Below, piece after piece: positions 49,319 through 57,870 of a stretch of DNA of 64,000 bases (position 1 is the first letter of the stretch; each line of letters opens with the position of its first letter). The notes below the pieces were generated by a model that was not told where the DNA came from, made no database searches, and saw nothing but the letters and a program-made list of their open reading frames with translations. Both the position numbers and the translations under genes were made by a program. Origin of the DNA: Hansschlegelia beijingensis (GTDB lineage: Bacteria > Pseudomonadota > Alphaproteobacteria > Rhizobiales > Methylopilaceae); contig NZ_JACIDR010000002.1 of assembly GCF_014196425.1 (NCBI RefSeq), positions 1 to 64,000 of the forward strand. Reading direction: 5' to 3'.

Positions 49319-52292
49319 GGAGACGGGCTCCTTCGGGATCGACGAACACGGGAGAAACCACCTCGACTTCGACGTCGCCGCCGCGCACCGGATCATAGGC
49401 CCGGACGATCTCGCCCATCCGCTCCGGCCCGCGGGCCAGGAAGCCGAGGCCGATCCAGTGGCCGTTGCTGGGCGAATAGGCCGTGGAGGTCATGTAGCCT
49501 TGATCGTTCGCGGCGCTCGGCGTCTCGCCGCGCGGCACGAAATGGGCGCCGGAACGCAGCCGTGCGGAGCGGTCGACGGGACGGAAGCCGACCAGCGACG
49601 GCCGCTCCGGATCCAGGAAGGCCTCGCGGCCCGACATGGTGCGGCCGATGAAGTCCTTCTTCTTCGACAGCATCTTGCCCATGCCGAGATCGGCCGCGGT
49701 GGTGTTGCCGTTGAGCTCGGGACCGGCGGCGTGGCCCTTCTCGATGCGCATGATGGCGAGCGCCTCGGCCCCGTAGGGGCAGATGCCGAACGGTTCGCCG
49801 GCCTTGATGATCGCGCGGATCATGGCGTCGCCATAGCGCGCCGGAACCGCGAGCTCATAGGCGAGCTCGCCCGAGAAGGAGAGCCGGAACAGCCGCGCCT
49901 TGACGCCGCCGCACACCGTCAGCTCCCTGGCGCCCATATAGGGCAGCGCCTCATTGGAGACGTCGAAGCCTTCGTCCACCAGCGCGGCCACGACCTCGCG
50001 GGAGCGCGGCCCCGCTATGGCGTACTGCGCCCACTGGTCAGTGACGGAGGAGAAGTGAACGTCGAGCTCGGGCCAGAGCCACTGCTTGCAGAGTTCGAGA
50101 TGGCGCATGACGCCGCCGGCGTTCGCCGTGGTGGTCGTCATGTAATAATGCGTCTCGCCCAGCCGGGTCGTGGTGCCGTCATCCATGGCGACGCCATCCT
50201 CGCGCAGCATCAGGCCGTAGCGAGCCTTGCCGACAGCGAGCGAGGAGAACGCGTTGACGTAGACGCGGTCCAGAAACACGCCGGCGTCGGCGCCCTGGAT
50301 GTCGATCTTGCCGAGCGTCGAGGCGTCGTAGACGCCGACCGCGGTGCGCACCGTCGTGACCTCGCGCACCGCGCTCTCGAACCAGTCCTTCTCGCCCGGC
50401 CGCGGGAAATAGGCCGCGCGCATCCACTGGCCGGTTTCGGTGAACACCGCGCCCTGCTCCTCGGCCCAGAAATGCGAGGGCGGCAGACGCGTGGGGCGGA
50501 ACTCCTTGTGCCGGTGGGCGCCCGCGAGCGCCCCGATCGCGACCGGCGTGAACGGCGCACGGGCGGCGGTGATGCCGGTCTCGGGGATTGAGCGGCCGGT
50601 GATCTCCGCCATCAGGGCGAGCCCGAGCACGTTGGAGGTGCGGCCCTGGTCCGTCGCCATGCCGAGGGTCGTGTAGCGCTTGAGGTGTTCGACGGACTTG
50701 AAGCCCTCGCGCGCCGCAAGCTCGACGTCGGAGACGGTGACGTCGTTCTGGAAATCGACGAAGGCCTTGCCGCGCTTCACCGGCGAGCGCCAGGGACCGC
50801 GGCCGTGCGTGTCGCCCGGCTCCTGATCCGTGGCGGGAACGTCGACGGCGCCGGCGGCGAACCCGCAGGCTTCGGCGGCCGCCGCGCCGGCCCTGAAGCC
50901 CGCCGCGAGAGCGTCACCAAGCCCATACGCGCCCTCGGCGGCGCCGGCGACCTCCATCCCGACCGGCCGGGCGCCCGGAAGGAAGGCCGCGAGACGATCG
51001 TCCCACACCGGCCTGGCGCTGAGATGGGTGGTGAGCTGGATCGACGGGTTCCACCCGCCGGAGACCGCGATCAGGTCGCAGGCGACCTTGAAGCCGCCGC
51101 CGCGGCCGTCGACGATCTCGCAGCCCTTGAGCGACCGGCCGCCATAGGCGCGGGCGATCGCGCCGCCGAAGACCAGCGAGGCGCGCGCGGCCCGAGCGGC
51201 CGCATGCAGCGCCGGAGCGTCGCCGCGTGCGTCGACCACCGCGACGACCTCGCAGCCGGCCGCGGCGAGGTCCGCGATCGTGGCGGCGGCGTCGTCATTG
51301 TTGGCGTAGACCACGGCGCGCTTGCCGGGCGCGACGCCGAAGCGGTTGAGATAGGTCCGGACCGCGCTCGCGAGCATGACGCCCGGCGTGTCGTTGCCTC
51401 CGAACGGGATCGGCCGCTCGAGCGCGCCGGCTGCGAGGACCGAACGCTTGGCCACGATGCGCCACAGCCGCTGGCGCGGCTGATGCGCGCCTGGCTCGCG
51501 CATGTGATCGGAAACGCGCTCCAGGGCGGCGTAGACGCCGTCGTCGTAGACGCCCACCACGGGCGTGCGGCGCAGCACGGTCACCTCAGGGAGGCTTTCG
51601 AGCTCCGCCACGGCTTCCGCCGCCCAGGCCGCAGAGGTCTTGTCGCCGATCAGCCGACGGTCCGAGTTCAACCGGCCGCCAAGCGCGAAATCCTCTTCCG
51701 CCAGGATCACCCGGGCGCCGGACCGGCCTGCGGCAAGGGCGGCCGCAAGACCGGCGGGGCCGCTGCCGATCACCAGCACGTCGCAGTGCGCGGTGATCTT
51801 CTCGTAGGAATCCGGGTCGGCCTCTCCGGAGAGCCGACCGAGGCCCGCAGCGCGGCGGATCATCGGCTCGTACAGCTTCTCCCAGAACTTCGCCGGCCAC
51901 ATGAAGGTCTTGTAGTAGAAGCCGGCGACGAAGACCGGCGAGGCCAGCTGGTTCACCGCCATCAGGTCGAAGGCGAGCGAGGGCCAGCGGTTCTGGCTGG
52001 TCGCCTCGAGGCCGTCATAGAGCTCGGCCACCGTCGCCTTGGCGTTCGGCTCGCGGCGCGCGCCGGAGCGCAGCTCGACCAGCGCGTTCGGCTCCTCGGA
52101 GCCTGCGGTCAGCACCCCCCGCGGACGATGATATTTGAACGAGCGGCCGACGAGCTTCACGCCGTTGGCGAGCAGCGCCGAAGCCAGCGTGTCGCCCGGA
52201 TGGCCGGCGTAGCGCCGCCCGTCGAAGGTGAAGCCGATGCTGGAGGCGCGATCGATCAGGCCGCCGGCGGCGAGACGGTTCGACTGGGACAT
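49311..52292 (-). CDS. mgdC: N-methylglutamate dehydrogenase, SoxA-like large subunit
   Basis: The protein has 993 residues from ATG 52292. The N-terminal part is a Fer2_4-like domain (FTFDGRRYAGHPGDTLASAL, VGRSFKYHRPRGV). An FAD/NAD-binding core follows with DVLVIGSGPAGLAAALAAGR near residue 175, and the C-terminal 400 residues are a glycine-cleavage T-like domain that binds tetrahydrofolate (QWAQYAIAGPRSREVVAALV, SFSGELAYELAVP). This passes the C1 unit to H4F or releases formaldehyde. It overlaps mgdB by one base (TGATG) and mgdD by 8, so the subunits are tightly coupled. Confidence 0.9.
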   Translation of the reverse strand: MSQSNRLAAGGLIDRASSIGFTFDGRRYAGHPGDTLASALLANGVKLVGRSFKYHRPRGVLTAGSEEPNALVELRSGARREPNAKATVAELYDGLEATSQNRWPSLAFDLMAVNQLASPVFVAGFYYKTFMWPAKFWEKLYEPMIRRAAGLGRLSGEADPDSYEKITAHCDVLVIGSGPAGLAAALAAGRSGARVILAEEDFALGGRLNSDRRLIGDKTSAAWAAEAVAELESLPEVTVLRRTPVVGVYDDGVYAALERVSDHMREPGAHQPRQRLWRIVAKRSVLAAGALERPIPFGGNDTPGVMLASAVRTYLNRFGVAPGKRAVVYANNDDAAATIADLAAAGCEVVAVVDARGDAPALHAAARAARASLVFGGAIARAYGGRSLKGCEIVDGRGGGFKVACDLIAVSGGWNPSIQLTTHLSARPVWDDRLAAFLPGARPVGMEVAGAAEGAYGLGDALAAGFRAGAAAAEACGFAAGAVDVPATDQEPGDTHGRGPWRSPVKRGKAFVDFQNDVTVSDVELAAREGFKSVEHLKRYTTLGMATDQGRTSNVLGLALMAEITGRSIPETGITAARAPFTPVAIGALAGAHRHKEFRPTRLPPSHFWAEEQGAVFTETGQWMRAAYFPRPGEKDWFESAVREVTTVRTAVGVYDASTLGKIDIQGADAGVFLDRVYVNAFSSLAVGKARYGLMLREDGVAMDDGTTTRLGETHYYMTTTTANAGGVMRHLELCKQWLWPELDVHFSSVTDQWAQYAIAGPRSREVVAALVDEGFDVSNEALPYMGARELTVCGGVKARLFRLSFSGELAYELAVPARYGDAMIRAIIKAGEPFGICPYGAEALAIMRIEKGHAAGPELNGNTTAADLGMGKMLSKKKDFIGRTMSGREAFLDPERPSLVGFRPVDRSARLRSGAHFVPRGETPSAANDQGYMTSTAYSPSNGHWIGLGFLARGPERMGEIVRAYDPVRGGDVEVEVVSPVFVDPEGARLRG

Positions 52293-52579
52293 CACTCGGC
52301 CTCCGAGGACCGCGCGGCGGCGACGTCGCGGGCGGCCTCGACCTGATCAATCACATGCGTGCGGACGTTGCGGGTCACGACCAGCCAGGACTGACAGCCG
52401 AGCGCGTGCTGCCAGAGCTCCCGGTGCAGGCCGGCCGGATTGTCGCGCAGGTAGACATATTCGACGAAGGCCGGCAGCGCGTCCGGCGCGTCGGCGTTCG
52501 GCCGCTTGACGGTCGCGTCGCCCAGATAGGCGAATTCGTCGACGCCGCGCGGTCCGCAAAAGGGGCAGGCGATGCGCAT
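52292..52579 (-). CDS. mgdB: N-methylglutamate dehydrogenase, SoxD-like small subunit
   Basis: The protein has 95 residues. It starts MRIACPFCGPRGVDEFAYLG with a CxxC that, with His and Cys further on (QHALGCQSWL), forms the expected zinc site of SoxD. It is a structural subunit of the heterotetramer. It is 12 bp after mgdA and overlaps mgdC by one base. Confidence 0.9.
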   Translation of the reverse strand: MRIACPFCGPRGVDEFAYLGDATVKRPNADAPDALPAFVEYVYLRDNPAGLHRELWQHALGCQSWLVVTRNVRTHVIDQVEAARDVAAARSSEAE

Positions 52580-52591
52580 GGCGATGGGCTC

Positions 52592-53851
52592 TCAGTGGAG
52601 GTTCGGCTGCGCGCCCATGCCCTTCTCGTCGATCGTCCGCCCGGTGGCGAAACGGTCGAGTCGATAGGCGGCGGCGACCGGATGGGGTTCGTCGCGGGCG
52701 ATCAGGTGAGCGAGGCAGTGGCCGGCGGCCGGCACGGCCTTGAAGCCGCCGTAGCACCAGCCAGCGTTGAGGTAGAGGCCCTCGACCGGCGTACGGTCGA
52801 TGATCGGCGAGCCGTCCATGGACATGTCCATGATGCCGCCCCAGGAGCGCAGAAGCCGCACCCTGCCGATCGCCGGCATCAGCGCCATGCCGCCTTCGCA
52901 GACATCCTCGACGGTCGGCAGGTTGCCGCGCTGGGCGTAGGAGTTGTAGCCGTCGATGTCGCCGCCGAACACCAGGCCGCCCTTGTCGGACTGGCTGATG
53001 TAGAAGTGTCCGGCGCCGAAGGTGCAGACGGTGTCGATGAACGGCTTGACGCCTTCGGTGACGAAGGCCTGCAGCACGTGGCTCTCGATCGGCAGGCGCA
53101 TCCCGGCCATCGCGGCGACGCGCGAGGAGTTGCCCGCGCAGGCGAGCGCGACCTTCTTGGCGCCGATGAAGCCGCGGCTCGTCTCCAGCCCCAGGATGCG
53201 GCCGCCCTCGATGCGGAAGCCCGTCACCTCGCAGTTCTGGATGATGTCGACCCCGCGTCCGTCGGCCGAGCGGGCGTATCCCCATGCGACGGCGTCGTGG
53301 CGCACCGTGCCGCCGCGCTTCTGACGAAGCGCGCCCTTCACCGGGAAGCGGGCGTTTTCGTAGTCGAGCATCGGCAGGATGCGCTTGAGCTCCGCGACGT
53401 CCAGCAGATCGGCGTCCACGCCGTGGAGCCGCATCGCGTTGCCGCGGCGCGCATAGGCGTCGCGTTGCCCGTCGGAATGGAACAGGTTGATCACGCTGCG
53501 CTGGCTGACCATCGCGTTGTAATTCAGGTCCTGCTCAAGACCCTCCCACAGCTTCATCGAGTGTTCGTAGAACGGGATGTTGCCGGGCAGCAGGTAGTTC
53601 GAGCGGATGATCGTGGTGTTGCGGCCGACATTGCCGCCGCCGATCCAGCCCTTCTCGACCACCGCGACATTGGTGACGCCGAATTCCTTGGCGAGGTAGT
53701 GCGCCGCCGCCAGACCATGGCCGCCGCCGCCGACGATCACCACGTCGTAGGCGGCCTTCGGCGCCGCGTCGCGCCACGCTGGCTTCCAGCCGGTGTGGCC
53801 GCGGAGCGCTTCGCGGAGCACGGAAAAGATCGAGTAGTTGTCGGTCGACAT
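52592..53851 (-). CDS. mgdA: N-methylglutamate dehydrogenase, SoxB-like flavin subunit
   Basis: The protein has 419 residues. The FAD-binding motif is YDVVIVGGGGHGLAAAHYLA and a conserved GWIGGGNVGRNTTIIRSNYL lies around the flavin. It oxidises the N-methyl group of N-methylglutamate with a flavin; sarcosine oxidase beta has the same build. It opens the mgdABCD unit, and the 104 bp upstream hold a divergent LysR gene and a candidate operator. Confidence 0.92.
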   Translation of the reverse strand: MSTDNYSIFSVLREALRGHTGWKPAWRDAAPKAAYDVVIVGGGGHGLAAAHYLAKEFGVTNVAVVEKGWIGGGNVGRNTTIIRSNYLLPGNIPFYEHSMKLWEGLEQDLNYNAMVSQRSVINLFHSDGQRDAYARRGNAMRLHGVDADLLDVAELKRILPMLDYENARFPVKGALRQKRGGTVRHDAVAWGYARSADGRGVDIIQNCEVTGFRIEGGRILGLETSRGFIGAKKVALACAGNSSRVAAMAGMRLPIESHVLQAFVTEGVKPFIDTVCTFGAGHFYISQSDKGGLVFGGDIDGYNSYAQRGNLPTVEDVCEGGMALMPAIGRVRLLRSWGGIMDMSMDGSPIIDRTPVEGLYLNAGWCYGGFKAVPAAGHCLAHLIARDEPHPVAAAYRLDRFATGRTIDEKGMGAQPNLH

Positions 53852-53910
53852 GAAGGCTGTCCACTGCCGTTGTCCGACAAGCCATCCCGCGCGGCGCTTG
53901 CGCGCTCAAC

Positions 53911-53925
53911 ATAAATCGAACTTAT
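53911..53925. promoter_or_regulatory. Candidate LysR-type operator between mgdA and lysR
   Basis: ATAA-ATCGAAC-TTAT is an inverted repeat of the T-N11-A type recognised by LysR regulators, between the divergent mgdA and LysR genes. It lies 31 bp before the LysR ATG. Confidence 0.45.
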
Positions 53926-53955
53926 AGGCGCTCGCCCAGCATCCGGACGCGCAGC

Positions 53956-54927
53956 ATGGCGACCCGCTCCGACGACCTCCCCTTCGACCTCCGCTCCCTC
54001 TTGATCTTCCTGGCGGTTTGCGACGCCGGCGCGATGGCGGTGGCGGCGCGGCGCCTCGGGCTCACCCAGCCGGCGGTCTCGATCGCGATCGGGGAACTGG
54101 AGACACGCATCGGCGCCGGGCTGTTCGACCGGGCGGTGCGGCCTCTCGCGCTGACGCCCGCGGGCGCGCTGCTGCGGCAACGGGCGAGCGCGCTGCTTTC
54201 GGAAGCCCGCCAGATCGCTCCCGTGCTGCGCGAGGTCGGCCGCGGGCGGCTTCCTCTTGTGCGGATCGGGCTGGTGGACTCGCTGTCGCGGACGGTCGCG
54301 GCCCCGCTGGCGCGTTTCCTGTCCGGGCGGGCGGACGAGGTCTCGATCTTCTCCGGCCTCACCGCCGCGCACGCCAGCGCGCTGGTGACCCGCAATCTCG
54401 ACGTCATGATCGGCGTCGACGATCTCGGCGACATCAGCGGCCTCGAGCGCTGGCCGATCGTGGCCGAGACCTATGTTCTGGTCCTGCCGAAGGACGAAGC
54501 TCCGGTGCGGACGCTCGCCGAGCTGGAGGCGCTCGCGGGCCGGCTGAAGTTCGTCCGGTTCAGCGCGCGCTCCAGCACCGGCGGGGACATCGACAGGCAT
54601 CTGCGCCGGCTCGGGCTGGAGCTGCCGCGCGGGCTGGAGTTCGACACGCCGGCAGGCGTCACCGCGATGGTCGCCAGTGGAGGGCACTTCGCCATCACCA
54701 CGCCGCTGTGCGTGCTTGAGGCGAAGGAAGACATCGGCAAGCTCGCCTTCGCGGCCACGCCCGGGCCTCAGCTTCGCCGCCAGCTGACGCTGGTCGCATA
54801 CCGCCATCAACTCGGCCGCATTCCGCTCGAGATCGCGGAGCTTGTGCGCGAGCGGCTCACCGCCGAGGCGCTGCCGGCCATCGAGGCCGCAGCCCCGGGG
54901 CTTGGGGCGGCCGTCACTGTCCTCTAG
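53956..54927 (+). CDS. LysR-family transcription regulator
   Basis: The protein has 323 residues. The HTH is LLIFLAVCDAGAMAVAARRL followed by GLTQPAVSIAIGELETRIG, then a periplasmic-binding-protein-like effector domain (RIGLVDSLSRTVAAPLARFL, ATPGPQLRRQ). It is divergent from the mgd operon by 104 bp, so it very likely regulates it. Inducer unknown, possibly methylamine, N-methylglutamate or C1 status. No strong ribosome site precedes ATG 53956. Confidence 0.85.
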   Translation: MATRSDDLPFDLRSLLIFLAVCDAGAMAVAARRLGLTQPAVSIAIGELETRIGAGLFDRAVRPLALTPAGALLRQRASALLSEARQIAPVLREVGRGRLPLVRIGLVDSLSRTVAAPLARFLSGRADEVSIFSGLTAAHASALVTRNLDVMIGVDDLGDISGLERWPIVAETYVLVLPKDEAPVRTLAELEALAGRLKFVRFSARSSTGGDIDRHLRRLGLELPRGLEFDTPAGVTAMVASGGHFAITTPLCVLEAKEDIGKLAFAATPGPQLRRQLTLVAYRHQLGRIPLEIAELVRERLTAEALPAIEAAAPGLGAAVTVL

Positions 54928-55011
54928 CGGAGCGACGGGCGCCGCCAGCCTCTTCGTGTCTCAGACGAGAGATCGACATGTCCGGTCGCTGATCAGCGGA
55001 TCAGCAATAAA

Positions 55012-55040
55012 AAAGCGCGGCGGACGACCCGCCGCGCTTT
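55012..55040 (-). terminator. Terminator between lysR and the ferritin-like gene
   Basis: A perfect 9-bp stem GCGCGGCGG/CCGCCGCGC with loop ACGAC has A residues on the left and TTT on the right, so it can end both convergent genes. It lies 17 bp past the DUF892 stop codon. Confidence 0.85.
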
Positions 55041-55056
55041 GAATAAGCCTTGTCGC

Positions 55057-55551
55057 TTACGCCGCCTTCTTGTTGACCTTGGCCTGAGCCGCGCGGTTCA
55101 GCAGCTGGTCGGCGTTCTTCTCTTCCTTCAGCGTCTCTTCGAACAGCCGCGCGGCGTCGGGCATGCCGAGCTGCGTCGCCCAGCTCGCGAGCGTGCCATA
55201 GCGCGCCATCTCGTAATGCTCGACGGCCTGGGCGGACGAGATCAGGCCGGCGTCGAGGGCGGGACTGCCCTTGAACTCGTCCATGATCTCCTTGCCTTCC
55301 TCGACGAGCCCCTGCATCGCCTCGCAGGGCTTGCCCTGCGGGCGCTTGCCGAGCATCTCGAACACCTGCTCGAGCCGCTGGATCTGCCCGTCGGTCTCCT
55401 CGCGATGCTGTTCGAACAGCTGCCGAAGCTCGTCGGACTCCGCCGACTTGCTCATCTTGCCGAGAGCGCGAAGGATCTGCTTCTCGGCGTGATAGATGTC
55501 CTTCAGCGTGTCGAGGAAGAGGTCTTCCAGAGTCTTTTCCTTGGTCGCCAT
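55057..55551 (-). CDS. DUF892 (YciE/YciF-like) ferritin-like stress protein
   Basis: The protein has 164 residues from ATG 55551. DUF892 begins LEDLFLDTLKDIYHAEKQIL, and QLFEQHREETDGQIQRLEQV and SAQAVEHYEMARYGTLASWA complete the four-helix carboxylate pattern. YciE/F proteins are ferritin-like and accumulate in general stress. A GGAAC-type promoter lies upstream. It is divergent from the Mn-catalase gene. Confidence 0.85.
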   Translation of the reverse strand: MATKEKTLEDLFLDTLKDIYHAEKQILRALGKMSKSAESDELRQLFEQHREETDGQIQRLEQVFEMLGKRPQGKPCEAMQGLVEEGKEIMDEFKGSPALDAGLISSAQAVEHYEMARYGTLASWATQLGMPDAARLFEETLKEEKNADQLLNRAAQAKVNKKAA

Positions 55552-55607
55552 CGTATTTTCCAGCCCCTTTGATCGGTGACGCGCGGTCAAGGCCGCCGTG
55601 CCCGAAC

Positions 55608-55633
55608 AACCGGGAAAGGGGCCAGATCGTTCC
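55608..55633 (-). promoter_or_regulatory. Candidate EcfG general-stress promoter for the DUF892 gene
   Basis: On the minus strand GGAAC (55629-55633), a 17-bp spacer and GGTT (55608-55611) match the EcfG consensus GGAAC-N16/17-CGTT of alphaproteobacteria in all but one base. It lies 57 bp before the ATG. Confidence 0.5.
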
Positions 55634-55690
55634 TCAGGACAGCGGCGCCGATTCACTGGGCGGCTCGGGCCCCAAAACGGCTTCGACAAC

Positions 55691-55716
55691 GGAACATTCT
55701 TCCGCCCTCGCCCTTT
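55691..55716 (+). promoter_or_regulatory. Candidate EcfG general-stress promoter for the Mn catalase gene
   Basis: GGAAC (55691-55695), a 17-bp spacer and CTTT (55713-55716) give a near match to the EcfG consensus, again about 57 bp before the ATG at 55773. The mirrored geometry with the minus-strand site supports it. Confidence 0.45.
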
Positions 55717-55772
55717 CCTCCCGGACCGCGCCGCGCCAGCCGCAGCGCCAAACTCTGCGAAAGGAGAGATCA

Positions 55773-56651
55773 ATGTTCGGTCACCGCAAGGTTCTTCAGT
55801 TCGAAGCTCGCCCGGACAAGCCGGATCCACTGTTCGCCAAGATGCTTCAGGAGCCCCTCGGCGGCCAATGGGGCGAGATCAGCGTGATGATGACCTACCT
55901 TTTCCAGGGCTGGTCATGCCGGGGGCCTCAGAAATACCGAGACATGCTGCTCGACATCGGCACCGAGGAGATCGGCCACGTCGAGATGCTTGCGACGATG
56001 ATCGCGCGCCTGCTGGAGAGCTCCCCTGTCGAAGCGCAGGAAGACGCGGCGAAGGATTCCCTGGTGGGCGCGGTGATGGGCGGCGCGCGCATCGAGGACG
56101 CGATCCTCGCCGGCATGAACCCGCAGCACCTGATCGTGGCGGGCTCCGGCCCCCGCCCGGCCGACAGCGCCGGCAACCCGTGGACGGCCGGCTACATGTG
56201 CGCGAGCGGCAACCTGCTCGCCGATTTCCGCTTCAACCTCACGGCCGAGAGCCAGGGCCGCCTGCAAGTGGCCCGGCTCTACAACATGACGCAGGACGAG
56301 GGCGTGCGGCGGATGCTGGCCTTCCTGCTCGCCCGCGACACCATGCACCAGAACCAGTGGCTCGCGGCGATCCGCGAACTCGAGGAGGACGGGCTGGAGA
56401 GCACCCCCGTGCCGTCCGCCTTCCCGCAGGAGCTCGAGAAGACCGACGTCTCCTATCTCTATGTCGCCGGCTCGGAAGGCGGCGTCAGCACGACTGGCCG
56501 GTGGGCCAGCGGCGTGTCGGCCGACGGTCGCGGGGAGATCAGATCGGTTCCGCTCGAGCCGCTCACCAGCGACCAGGGCCTGCTCTCGCCGGTCGATCCG
56601 CGCACCTATGGAACCCCGCCGGCGCCCGTGCCGGCCGAGGCCGCCGAATAG
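55773..56651 (+). CDS. Manganese catalase
   Basis: The protein has 292 residues from ATG 55773, with AAGGAG 7 bases upstream. The di-manganese site motifs are conserved: GEISVMMTYLFQGWSCRGPQ, DIGTEEIGHVEMLATMIARL and FLLARDTMHQNQWLAAIREL, carrying Glu and His ligands. It breaks hydrogen peroxide to water and oxygen in the cytoplasm. The C-terminus has the usual arm. It is 73 bp upstream of a second DUF892 gene and probably co-transcribed. Confidence 0.93.
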   Translation: MFGHRKVLQFEARPDKPDPLFAKMLQEPLGGQWGEISVMMTYLFQGWSCRGPQKYRDMLLDIGTEEIGHVEMLATMIARLLESSPVEAQEDAAKDSLVGAVMGGARIEDAILAGMNPQHLIVAGSGPRPADSAGNPWTAGYMCASGNLLADFRFNLTAESQGRLQVARLYNMTQDEGVRRMLAFLLARDTMHQNQWLAAIRELEEDGLESTPVPSAFPQELEKTDVSYLYVAGSEGGVSTTGRWASGVSADGRGEIRSVPLEPLTSDQGLLSPVDPRTYGTPPAPVPAEAAE

Positions 56652-56724
56652 CGCCTCTTCTGTCCCCCTTTTCCTCCCACCTTGCGGGCGCAGCGTCGCC
56701 CGCCCCTTTTTCCGGAAGGAACCC

Positions 56725-57246
56725 ATGGCCACCTTCGACCAAGACGTCGTCCGTTCCACCTTCGTCGTCGGCTTGCGCGACGCGCATGCCGTGGAGAACC
56801 AGGCGTTGTCGCTCATCGACCGGCAGCTCGACCGGCTGAAGAACTACGACGAGGTCGCCGACCAGCTCCGGCGCCACCGCGGCGAGACCGAGCAGCAGAT
56901 CCGTCGCCTCGAGGAGATCCTGGCCTCGCTCGACGAGAGCCATTCCGCCCTGAAGGACGCGGCGCTCTCGCTTGGCGGCAATCTCGCGGCCCTCGGCCAC
57001 ACGATCGCGGGCGACGAGATCCTGAAGAACACGTTCGCCAACTTCGCCTTCGAGAACTTCGAGGCGGCGAGCTACCGCTCCCTGATCACGGTCGCGGAGG
57101 CCGGAAGCTTCACCGCCGCCGTGCCGCTGCTCCAGACGACCCTCGACGAGGAGCTTGCGATGGCGGCGTGGCTCGAGGAGCGCGTGCCGGCGATCACGAC
57201 CAAATATCTCACGCTCTCCTCGCAGGGCGAGAAGGCGGACCGCTGA
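56725..57246 (+). CDS. Second DUF892 ferritin-like protein
   Basis: The protein has 173 residues from ATG 56725, preceded by GGAAGGAA. Its sequence (VVRSTFVVGLRDAHAVENQA, QLRRHRGETEQQIRRLEEIL) matches YciE/F and differs from the paralogue at 55057 at many positions. It probably shares the catalase transcript. GEKADR closes the protein. Function: ferritin-like, stress-linked, precise role unknown. Confidence 0.83.
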   Translation: MATFDQDVVRSTFVVGLRDAHAVENQALSLIDRQLDRLKNYDEVADQLRRHRGETEQQIRRLEEILASLDESHSALKDAALSLGGNLAALGHTIAGDEILKNTFANFAFENFEAASYRSLITVAEAGSFTAAVPLLQTTLDEELAMAAWLEERVPAITTKYLTLSSQGEKADR

Positions 57247-57391
57247 CGCGGCCCCGCCGCCGCCCCGCGGCCGCGCCTTGTAAGGCGGCGGCCGCGGGCG
57301 CCGGTCTGCGCCTGCCGTCCCCCCTGGTCTTGCCGCTTGTGCCATCGCGGCGTGGCGTGTATCTCACCCGCCATCGACGCTCGCCTGCTGC

Positions 57392-57481
<90 letters not shown>

Positions 57482-57870
57482 CCACTCGGAACAAACGCTG
57501 AGTTCCGAGCAAGTCCCTGAGAGATCAACGGCCTCGTAACGTCGGTGTGGCACACACGGGTGGCGCCCACGATGGCGTTGCACTGATCAGACCGACCAGA
57601 CATCCGAAAACCGGCCTCTACCGGATGCCGGGACGCTACCCGCCGGGCTCGCCGAGATCTATGGCCGGACCGAGTTCAAGGCGTCGGTCGGCAGGCGCGA
57701 TCCGGAGGAGGCGCGCCAAACGGCCCGCCGGCTGCAGGGCCTTGTCGCGCGGTTTCGTGACGACCGGCTCGGCGGACAAGCCCCGCATTGTCCGCAGCGT
57801 GGGCGCGCTGGCGGGGGCTCGGAAAATCGTTAGAAGGCGCTCGCACGGACCTTCGCGTCCCGACCCAGCG
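57482..57870. other. tRNA-Ser downstream region with integrase remnant
   Basis: This 389-bp gap between tRNA-Ser and cbiZ has no intact gene. It holds the N-terminal remnant of a tyrosine recombinase (57586-57833), shifted by one base, which indicates that a mobile element once integrated at the tRNA end. I looked for a second copy of the tRNA 3' end downstream and found none in the window. Confidence 0.6.
57586..57833 (+). pseudogene. Frameshifted tyrosine integrase fragment
   Basis: In one frame the sequence reads RPTRHPKTGLYRMPGRYPPG; from about 57648 a second frame continues LAEIYGRTEFKASVGRRDPE and EARQTARRLQGLVARFRDDR. The two parts together match the N-terminal pattern of phage-type integrases (the PKTG-Y-R-R-VP-DL-G-E-K-SLGT-RDP-EA-R pattern). 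The catalytic domain is missing, and one base change has shifted the frame near 57648. It lies 105 bp after tRNA-Ser, as expected for an integrated element. Confidence 0.6.
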
